Source: Aggregatilinea lenta | GTDB taxonomy: Bacteria; Chloroflexota; Anaerolineae; Aggregatilineales; Aggregatilineaceae | Assembly (NCBI RefSeq): GCF_003569045.1 | Contig: NZ_BFCB01000002.1 | Coordinates: 1,407,506 to 1,471,505 of the forward strand | DNA: 64,000 bases | Direction of reading: 5' to 3' | Shown: positions 17,134 to 24,700 of the stretch, one piece after another | How positions within the stretch are numbered: position 1 is the stretch's first letter | Layout of the letters: each line of letters begins with the position of its first letter | Made by a program: the position numbers and the translations under genes | The notes under the pieces: model-generated | Databases searched by the model: none | The model's input: only the letters and a program-made list of their open reading frames with translations | What the model was told of the DNA's origin: nothing

Positions 17134-18105
17134 CTAGCCGAGCACGTTCGCCGCATGCAGTGCCGCCCAGATCCGCCTTTGCGACGGATACGTCGCGGGT
17201 AGGAACGGCGTGCCGGTCAGCATCTCATACACGTCCTGGTAGTGGCGGCTGATGGTGACGATCAGGTCGTCGGGCAGCGGCGGAAGTTTGTCGCCGTCCC
17301 GGTAGCCCTGCGCCTGATACCACAGCCGCACGAATTCCTTGTCGAAGCTTTCCGGCTCCTGGCCCTCTTCGAACAGCTCGTCGTAGGTGTCGGAACGCCA
17401 CAGGCGGCTGCTGTCGGGCGTGTGCAGCTCGTCGATCAGCACCAGATCGCCATTGAGATCCAGCCCAAACTCGTACTTGCTGTCCACCAGGATCAGGTCG
17501 GAGAGGATGCACAACTGCTGGCCGCGCATGAACAGCTTGAGCGCCTTGTCTTGAATGCGCTCCCATAGGCTCTGCTCGGGGCCCAGCGCGACGATCTCCT
17601 CGTCGGTCAGCGGCTGCTCGTGCGTGCGGCCAAATTCCTTGGAGGTCGCCGTGACGATGGGCTGCGGCAGCTCCTGATTTTTGCGCATGCCGTCGGGGAA
17701 CGTCATACCGTATATCTCGCGCTCGCCCGCCTCATAGCGCATCCACAGGCTGGCCGGGGTCACGCCGGTGAGGAAGGCGCGCACCACGACCGCGATGGGC
17801 AGCGGGTGCGCCGTGAGCGCGATGGTGGTGTTGGGATCGACCACGTCGATCAGGTGGTTGGGCATGATGTTCGCCGTCTGCTCGAACCACCACAGCGTGA
17901 GCTGGTTTAGCACCTGGCCCTTGTAGGGCACCAGCCCCACCTGCTGGTTGAAGATGGTGAAGCGGTCGGTGCTGATCACCACCCGGCGACCATCCTGAAG
18001 CACAAAGTTGTCGCGCACCTGACCGCGCTCACCGGCCAGGCCCGGCAGATCGATGCTTTCCAGTGCCTGCGGGATGACCGGTCGGATTTGACCAGGTGTG
18101 AGCAT
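17134..18105 (-). CDS. purC: SAICAR synthetase
   Basis: 323 residues. It joins aspartate to CAIR in purine synthesis. Motifs: GERGQVRDNF (the family GKVRDxY loop), STDRFTIFNQ (family SDRxSxFD), VVVRAFLTG, then DLILVDSKYEFGLDLNGDLVLIDELHTPDSSRLW, and SFDKEFVRLW. It is longer than the 240-residue E. coli form and matches the longer 300-residue type. GAGGG precedes the ATG. MITE copy 4 lies 28 bp upstream of the start and so may overlap its promoter. Confidence 0.95.
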   Translation of the reverse strand: MLTPGQIRPVIPQALESIDLPGLAGERGQVRDNFVLQDGRRVVISTDRFTIFNQQVGLVPYKGQVLNQLTLWWFEQTANIMPNHLIDVVDPNTTIALTAHPLPIAVVVRAFLTGVTPASLWMRYEAGEREIYGMTFPDGMRKNQELPQPIVTATSKEFGRTHEQPLTDEEIVALGPEQSLWERIQDKALKLFMRGQQLCILSDLILVDSKYEFGLDLNGDLVLIDELHTPDSSRLWRSDTYDELFEEGQEPESFDKEFVRLWYQAQGYRDGDKLPPLPDDLIVTISRHYQDVYEMLTGTPFLPATYPSQRRIWAALHAANVLG

Positions 18106-18133
18106 GGACGTTTCCCTCTCATCATGAGCCTAA

Positions 18134-18256
18134 GATCGTGTATGGAAAGCGGCTTTACATCCCTTCGCGGTACTCACCGCCAGCGCCTTCCGCTGTCTTG
18201 CTCCCCTTCTCCCCCAGGGTGAAGGGGCCGGGGGATGAGGGTTTCCGTACACACGC
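18134..18256. repeat. MITE-like repeat, copy 4
   Basis: A 123-bp copy flanked by perfect TAA duplications (18131-18133 and 18257-18259). The left end is GATCGTGTATGGAAA (one change from the consensus). The right end is TTTCCGTACACACGC. Confidence 0.9.
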
Positions 18257-18282
18257 TAAGTGGTTTTTTTGCGAGTGTGAAG

Positions 18283-18304
18283 TAAGCCAGCTTTACGCTG
18301 GCTG
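18283..18304 (+). other. Short stem-loop between purC and the SDR gene
   Basis: The arms AAGCCAGC and GCTGGCTG-like flank TTTAC; an 8-bp stem. It is followed by TAATAATAATG rather than a T-tract, so its role is unclear. Confidence 0.4.
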
Positions 18305-18347
18305 TAATAATAATGCTGAAAGTGGTGGGGGGGAAATCCACCGGCAC

Positions 18348-18382
18348 GCGGCACAAAAAAGCGCACCCTTGGGGGCGCGCTG
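18348..18382 (-). terminator. Intrinsic terminator of the SDR gene
   Basis: On the minus strand, the stem AGCGCGCCC / GGGTGCGCT is followed by TTTTTT. It is placed about 30 bp after the SDR stop codon. Confidence 0.8.
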
Positions 18383-18411
18383 CTGGTACTGCGTCAAACC
18401 GCGATAGACGA

Positions 18412-19176
18412 TCAGACGGCGACGAGGCCACCATCCACCGGCATGGCGATGCCGGTCACGAACGAGGCCGCGTCGGAGCACAGCCACACGATGACTTCCG
18501 CAATTTCTTCTGGCTGGGCCGAGTGCCCAATCGGGTGCTGATCGGGTTGATTCTCGGCGGGAGGTTCAGCGGACGGTGCCAGGTTGAAGACCATCGGCGT
18601 CAGCACGCCGCCAGGGTTCACCGCGTTGATACGGATGCCCTGCCGGGCATATTCGGCGGCGGCGGTCTTGGTCATGCCCACCACTGCATGCTTGCTGCCG
18701 CTGTAGCCGACGATGCCGGGGATGCCGACCAGTCCGGCTGCCGAGGACGTGTTGACGATCGCCCCGCCCCCGCTTTTCAGCATGGCGGCGATCTCGTACT
18801 TCATGCCCAGGAACACGCCGCGCGCGTTCACGGCCATGATCCGGTCAAACAAATCCTCGTCGTACTCGGCGGTGGGCACGAAGTTGCCCAGGATACCCGC
18901 GTTATTCACCGCGTAGTCGAGCGTGCCATAGGTGTCGAGCGTGCGTGCGACCAGCGCCTGCACGTCGCCGGAGCTGGATACGTCGCAGCGCACGAACGTC
19001 GCCTCGCCGCCTGCGTCCGTGATGAGGCGCACGGTTGCTTCGCCGCCCGCCGTATCCACGTCACTCACCACGACCTTCACACCATGCCGGGCGAAAAGCT
19101 GAGCCGTCGACCGGCCAATCCCGGAGCCTGCGCCCGTCACGAGTGCAACCTTGCCCTCTAGACCCTTGAGTTCCAT
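18412..19176 (-). CDS. Short-chain dehydrogenase/reductase (classical SDR)
   Basis: 254 residues from the ATG at 19176, which follows AAAGGAG. It is an NAD(P)-dependent oxidoreductase. The cofactor motif is TGAGSGIG (14-21), NNAG is at 91-94, and the catalytic residues are Ser145, Tyr158 and Lys162 (YSGSK). The C-terminal PVDGGLVAV is typical. Asp39 at the end of beta-2 (VVVSDVDT) favours NAD over NADP, as known for SDRs. It is monocistronic with its own promoter and terminator. Substrate unknown. Confidence 0.9.
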   Translation of the reverse strand: MELKGLEGKVALVTGAGSGIGRSTAQLFARHGVKVVVSDVDTAGGEATVRLITDAGGEATFVRCDVSSSGDVQALVARTLDTYGTLDYAVNNAGILGNFVPTAEYDEDLFDRIMAVNARGVFLGMKYEIAAMLKSGGGAIVNTSSAAGLVGIPGIVGYSGSKHAVVGMTKTAAAEYARQGIRINAVNPGGVLTPMVFNLAPSAEPPAENQPDQHPIGHSAQPEEIAEVIVWLCSDAASFVTGIAMPVDGGLVAV

Positions 19177-19239
19177 GGTGCTGCTCCTTTCGTCGAGCGG
19201 GCGAGCCAACGATGTGTTTTGTGTCCCGCTCATAGTTAT

Positions 19240-19268
19240 ATTGTACTATTTTTCACAATCTATGGCAA
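19240..19268 (-). promoter_or_regulatory. Sigma-70 promoter of the SDR gene
   Basis: On the minus strand, TTGCCA (19263-19268) and TACAAT (19240-19245) are separated by 17 bp, in an AT-rich stretch about 65 bp before the ATG. Confidence 0.7.
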
Positions 19269-19333
19269 ATAGATTTAATGGTTTTCTTATAAATGCGCCG
19301 GGCGGGATGGAGGCAATCTGTAGAGGGAATTAA

Positions 19334-19425
19334 ATGGGCGGGTTAGATGCCCGCCCCTACAAACCTATGGATCGCTCGCTTGTCTCCCCTCTCCAACTTG
19401 ATTGGAGAGGGGCCGGGGGTGAGGT
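19334..19425. repeat. Two adjacent intergenic repeat units
   Basis: 19334-19360 is a GGGCGGG/CCCGCCCCTAC hairpin unit. 19381-19425 is a CTCCCCTCTCCAA...TTGGAGAGGGGCCGGGGGTGAGG unit. The rest of the 342-bp gap (19177-19518) holds the SDR promoter and no gene. Confidence 0.8.
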
Positions 19426-19518
19426 CTTCTCGCTACCGCCCCGCCCCTGGACTGTGCGCACTTACGGCCTGTTTTTGGGCTTATGACTCGCCGCTAACAG
19501 GTATCCGCTGCTCTCCCG

Positions 19519-20589
19519 CTACTTGTACTCGCCGGAACTGAACACGTGCACGTACGGCGTGCTGTAGCCGCCGTCCATGCTCCACTGGTACACCCAATGC
19601 GCGTCGGTGATGCTCATATTGACGCAGCCGTGGCTGTGGCGGTAGCCGAAGCCGTCGTGCCAGTAGGTGCCGTGCAGTGAGATTGCGTTGTCGAAGTACA
19701 TCACCCACGGCACGTTTTCGAGCGAATAGAAGTCGGTCTGGCCTTCCGCGCCGCTCATGTGGCCGTTGACCTGCCGCGCCCACACGGTAAACGTGCCCTC
19801 GTTGGTTTCCCAGTCGGGCAGCCCGGACGAAATCAGGGTCGTGTAGACGGGCGTATCGTCCTCATAAGCGACCAACACCTGCTCGAACAGGTCCACGGCG
19901 AACCAGCGCCCCTTGACCTGCGGCGGACGCTCGATGAACAGCACGCGGGCGAGCTGTGTCTGCTTGACCCACGTATCCGGCCCGATCAGGTACCACTCCC
20001 AGTCGTTGACGGTCGTGGTGGCGAAGATGTTCACGCGTGTATAGCGTTCCAAAATCGGGCGCGACTGATCGCCTTCCGCACCGGGCGCGGGGCTGGGATA
20101 GGTCGGCAGCAGCATCCATGCCATCGTGTAGGAGGGGGTGCCGTCGATGTACACGCCGGTAAAATCGCTGGGCCGCGCAATCGCGAGCTGGCTGGCGGGC
20201 ATCCACTGCCCGTCATTGATCTCGATCCAATCGCCCTGCGTATCGGTCACCGTGACGTAGTTGAAGCCCTCGTCAATCTGGCCGACCGCGTTACCGTCGG
20301 GCGCGTCGTAAATCGTGGCCGTGCCGCCGACGATCTTGCGGAACGCGAAGCGCAGCAGCTCGTCCTCGTCCACTGGCACCTGGCGCACGTTGGGCGCCGG
20401 GTGCAGCAGCATCTCGTCAAGCAGCATCTGATATTCGACACTCGGCAGCCCGGCGGTACAGCCGGGACCAAACGGGCTTTGCAGGCACGCGGCGCGGTCG
20501 GGTCCTGCTGCGCGCGCCCCGCTTGCAGGGGTCAAAGTGGATAGGACCAACAGCGCCAGAACGGCGATGATCAGGCTGCGACGGTGCAC
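19519..20589 (-). CDS. Exported L,D-transpeptidase (YkuD domain)
   Basis: 356 residues from the GTG at 20589, which follows GGGGAGGT; the longer upstream reading lacks a ribosome site. A signal peptide is at 1-27 (LIIAVLALLVLSTLTPASGARA). Middle part: a possible SH3-like pair (about 85-240). The C-terminal YkuD catalytic domain has SLHGTYWHDGFGYRHSHGCVNMS with the catalytic Cys in SHGCVN. It forms 3-3 cross-links in peptidoglycan or attaches proteins to it. The presence of such an enzyme indicates that this cell has peptidoglycan-like wall material. Confidence 0.9.
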   Translation of the reverse strand: MHRRSLIIAVLALLVLSTLTPASGARAAGPDRAACLQSPFGPGCTAGLPSVEYQMLLDEMLLHPAPNVRQVPVDEDELLRFAFRKIVGGTATIYDAPDGNAVGQIDEGFNYVTVTDTQGDWIEINDGQWMPASQLAIARPSDFTGVYIDGTPSYTMAWMLLPTYPSPAPGAEGDQSRPILERYTRVNIFATTTVNDWEWYLIGPDTWVKQTQLARVLFIERPPQVKGRWFAVDLFEQVLVAYEDDTPVYTTLISSGLPDWETNEGTFTVWARQVNGHMSGAEGQTDFYSLENVPWVMYFDNAISLHGTYWHDGFGYRHSHGCVNMSITDAHWVYQWSMDGGYSTPYVHVFSSGEYK

Positions 20590-20718
20590 CGGTGACCTCC
20601 CCAAACCTTCACGGACTGAGCTTACGTTACAAGCACTATCGTCCCGGTAATACGGAACCTGTACGCTATTGTAGCAAATTCCGGCGCGGTTCGGGCACAC
20701 GCCCCCGGATCGCTCACC

Positions 20719-21483
20719 CTACGCTTGGCTTACGTCAGGTTCCGGCCCGTGCTGCGCGGCCACCCGGTGCGCAAACAGCGCGACCCGCTGCCGGACCTCC
20801 GCGCACAGTGCGTCCATCGCGTCGTCGTAGCCGTCCGGCTCAAGGGCCATTTCTTCAGGATCGACCATCGACCAGTGCATGCTGTGGCGATAGACCAGCT
20901 CATCGGGCAGCCCCGGCTCGTGCACCCGGTCGCACACGGTGATCAGGTAATCGAAGGTCATCGCGGGTAGATCGGTGTATGCCTTGGCGCGCAGCCCGTC
21001 CGTCGCCACGCCACAGCGCGCCAGCGCGTTCAGCGTCTCGATAGACATCGATCCGGCGTCTATCCCGGCGCTGTAGGGCACCAGGGTGTGCGGCGCAATC
21101 ACGCGCACCATCGCCTCGGCGATCAGCGAGCGCGACGCGTTTTTGCGGCAGAGGAACAGCACCGACTTGGGCTCGCGCAGGGGCGGGCAGGGCCGGTCGA
21201 GTACCAATCCCTGCTGCTGCCACCAGTCGGACAGCGTCTGCGGCACGTCCAGGTTGGGGATGTAGTAGCGGCGGCGTGCATCCCCGATGCTCTGCCGCAC
21301 GGAAATCAGCCCGACATCGACCAGTACGCTGAGGTGGTGCGAAAGCAGATTCTGGCTGAGGCCAACCTGATTCATCAGTTCGGTATTCGTCTGGTCGCTG
21401 ATCAGCAGACACTCGAACAGGTGGAGGCGGTTGGGATCGGAAAGGGCTTTGAAAATGTCGACCAGACGTTCGTGGGATATCAT
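20719..21483 (-). CDS. ArsR repressor fused to arsenate-reductase/LMW phosphatase domain
   Basis: 254 residues. Residues 1-90 form an ArsR-type winged helix (FKALSDPNRLHLFECLL, then VGLSQNLLSHHLSVLVDVGLI). Residues 106-240 form a low-molecular-weight tyrosine phosphatase/arsenate reductase domain. Its P-loop is CRKNASRS (Cys112, Arg118) and its DP acid motif is in SMVDPEEM. The fusion joins arsenic sensing with a thiol-dependent reductase in one chain. No arsenite efflux gene is adjacent. The alternative is a phosphatase-type sensor unrelated to arsenic. Only Cys25 lies in the ArsR half, so the classical ELCVCDL metal site is absent. Confidence 0.85.
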   Translation of the reverse strand: MISHERLVDIFKALSDPNRLHLFECLLISDQTNTELMNQVGLSQNLLSHHLSVLVDVGLISVRQSIGDARRRYYIPNLDVPQTLSDWWQQQGLVLDRPCPPLREPKSVLFLCRKNASRSLIAEAMVRVIAPHTLVPYSAGIDAGSMSIETLNALARCGVATDGLRAKAYTDLPAMTFDYLITVCDRVHEPGLPDELVYRHSMHWSMVDPEEMALEPDGYDDAMDALCAEVRQRVALFAHRVAAQHGPEPDVSQA

Positions 21484-21786
21484 CGTTCAAGTCTCTTCAT
21501 TCGTGTGACATCAGTGCTTGCGACAAATCACCATCTCGCCGCGCTGCCCGGCGGGGCGGTGGCGGCCCTCCGCTCGTGGCGCACCGCCCGGCCCGGCGAC
21601 GCCCTGCGCATGCTGGCCTCCATTGTAACCCGTTCTCTACAATGTCCTTAGGCCAAAGGGCACCATTTTCCTCGCACGTTGACGGTGCCGGACGGTCAAC
21701 GCCGCGCCAGGACGCCGAAAACGCGCCGCATGCGCGTTTTCCCTACCATTCCAGACGAAGGCAGCACGACGTTCGACCCAGACGCG
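21484..21786. terminator. 303-bp gap with a bidirectional terminator
   Basis: The stem GAAAACGCG / CGCGTTTTC at 21717-21741 has T/A tails on both strands and probably ends the STAND gene (minus strand). The rest has no supported gene. Confidence 0.65.
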
Positions 21787-24700
21787 TTAGCCGACCGAGT
21801 GCGCGACCTGCTGGATCACCCACCGCAAGTTGGCGTTGTGGACCAGCTCTAGCGCGGTGGCGCAGGCGGACTCGGCCTGCTCCACGCGATCCGCTTCCTG
21901 TGCGTCGCGGGCGGCAATCAGCCACGCCAGCGCGCGGTTATCGGGCGGTCCGGCGTCGGGGCGCACGTCGTCGCGGTGCGCCAGGAGGATGTCGATCAGG
22001 GTGTCGATCGCGTCGGCGCTTTCGCGGGGCTGGCTCAGCCCGGCGTGGGACCGCGCGATCAGCGCATAGATAAATGCGAGGTCTTTCAGCTCGGCGTTGT
22101 CGCTCAGGTCGAGCAGCGCCAAGGACTGCTCGGCGGCTTGCAGCGTCGCACGGCGGCGTTCCAGCTCGTCCAGCGTATCGCGCAGATCCTCAGACGCGCG
22201 CCGGGCCATGTTCTCGTACAACGTCACGCGCTGGTAATACTCCGCGGCGCGTTCCAGCTCGCCCGCCGCACGGTACGTATCTGCGATGGATTGCAACGTC
22301 GCGCTGATGCGCTCGTCGCTGCGCGGGGCGTGCCCGTTTTCGATCTCCAGCGCCTCGTCGAGCGCCTTGAGCGCCTGGTCAACCTTCTGGCTCTCGCGAT
22401 AGAGCTTGCCCAGCGCGCGCAGCGTCTCCGCGTAGGCGACCGGCTGCAAGCGCCGGTCCATATACACCAGCACCTCGTGATGCCGCGCGATAGCCTGCGC
22501 CAGATCGCCGCGCGCCTCGTGCGCCTTTGCCAGCAGTTGCAGTGTCTGGACCAGCCGGGCGTTGGCCTGCTGCGGCTGGGCTTTTTCCGCCTCGAACGCA
22601 TTCCGCAGCGCATCGACCGCGTCGTCGTAACGTTCCTCGGCGTGCAGCACCTGCCCCAACGCGCGCCATGTCGCCGCCGTCTCGATCTTACCCTGGACGT
22701 GCAGCTTCAGCGCTTCGCGGTAGGCTTTTTCCGCTTCGGGATAATGCTCCTGGACGCGGTGCGCCTCGGCGATTGAGTAGTACGTCAGCGCGATTTGCAG
22801 CGGCGAATGGTCGGGCAGATCGCGCGAGAGTTCCAGCGCCTCGGCCCACATCGCGCGCGCCTCGTCGTAACGCTGCATGCGCGCGTAGGCGCGGCCCAGG
22901 TTGCGCAGCGTCGCCACGCGCTCGTCGGGGAATTGCTCGGCGGGCTGGTGTTCCAGCGCGGACTGATAACACTGCACGGACGGGCCGATACGCTCGGCCT
23001 CGCGGTGCACGTCGCCCAGCTCGCGCAGTACCGCGCCCAATTCGCGCTCGCTGCCGATCTGCTGCGTCAGCTCGAAGGTCTGCTCGTAAAGCTGGACAGC
23101 GCTCTGGTCGCCCATCGCGCCCGTCACGCGCGCCAGCAGGTGCAGCGTGTCGCGCATCTGGCGCGGGGACTCGACCTTTTCGAGGATGTTCAGCGCCCGG
23201 CGGTAGGCACGCGCGGCCTCCGAAAGCTGGCCCTGCGCCTCGTGCGTCTGGCCCAGGGAACACAACACGTCCGCCGTGTGCGTGGGATTCACGTTCTCGA
23301 CGCTGCGCAGCACTACCAGCGCGTCCTCGTACACGTCGATGGCCTCGGCGTAGCGATTCTGGCCGCCGAGCGTGTGCGCCAGCGTGGTCAGCACGCGCGC
23401 CGTCACGTCGGGGTGCGCCTCACGGTCGAGCAGATCCGCCGCCGCGTGCAGGCTCTCGATCGCCTCGCCCGGCCTGCCGAGCGCCAGCAGCACGTCGCCG
23501 ATGGCGTCCTGGATCAACCCGCGCCGGTGGGCGTCTGGCTCCGCGTCCAACGCCAGTCGCAGGTGCGCCAGCGCTTCGTCCCGCTCGTCCAGCCGCCGGT
23601 AGCCCTGCCCGGTGACCATCTGCGCCGCCGCATACGTCGCCGCGTCGGTCTTACGTACGGCCTCGTCCAGCAGCGGTTCAAGCGCCAGCACGGACTCCTC
23701 GACCTGATCGAGCGCCATGTACGCCTCGCCCAGGTCGCGCCGCGCAGCCCACGCCGCCGGGCTGTCCGGGAACCGGCTCTCCGCGACCTGCACCGCCTCC
23801 TGCGCCGCCGCCAACGCAAGGCTGGGGCGGCTGTCGGCCAGCAGCGAGCGCGCCGCCAGCCCCAGGATCAGCACGCGCAGCCCCTGGCGCGGGTCGAGCA
23901 GCGCTTCGTCGGCGCGGGATGCCAGAATCTGCGTCCACTCCTGCAGCGACTGCCCGGCGCGGATCGGGCGATCCATTGCCTGCTGCGTGCGAGCACGGAT
24001 CACCTGCGCAAAGCCGACCTGCTGTAGATCAGGCTCCGGCTGCTTCTCGAGCTGGTCGAGGATCTCCTGCGCGACGTCCATCGCGACCTGCAGACGGCCC
24101 TGCTCCACCAACCCGCGATGCAGCGCAAGCTGTGTGACGAAATAGCCAGTCGGGTCCTGCGCCGCGTTCTTGTGCGTCAGCGCGCGGCGATAGTTCGCCA
24201 CGGCGCGGTCGATGCTGCCCGCCATGCGGTATGTGTCGGCCAGATGGTGCAGCGCCGTGCCGATGCGGTCTTCGCTGCGCACGGTGATGCTCTGCGCGGC
24301 GTTGACCTCGCGCTCGAAGGCGTCCTGCGCGCCCGCGTAATCTTCCAGCCGCCACAGCGCCCGCCCCAACGTGCGGCAGGTGTCGGCGATGTCCTCTACG
24401 GCCTTCGTGCCCTCGAGCTGTTCCAGGGCCGCGCGGGCCGTGTCCGCCGCGTGCTGCGTATCCCCCGCGACGAAATAGACCGCCGCCAACAGGCGCAGCG
24501 TGCGCCCCAGGCCGAGCCGGTCCGGCTGGCTGCCCTGCCGGTGCAGCGCCAGGGCCTCTTCCAGCACACCGCACGCCGCCGTGTACTGTTCCCCGCTGGC
24601 GAGTGCCGCGCCCAGTCCGCGCAGGGATCGTGCGCGCGACGGATCGTCGGGCGCGCAGGTTTCGAGCGCCATCTCGTAGCCGCGAATGGCGTGGTCGCTG

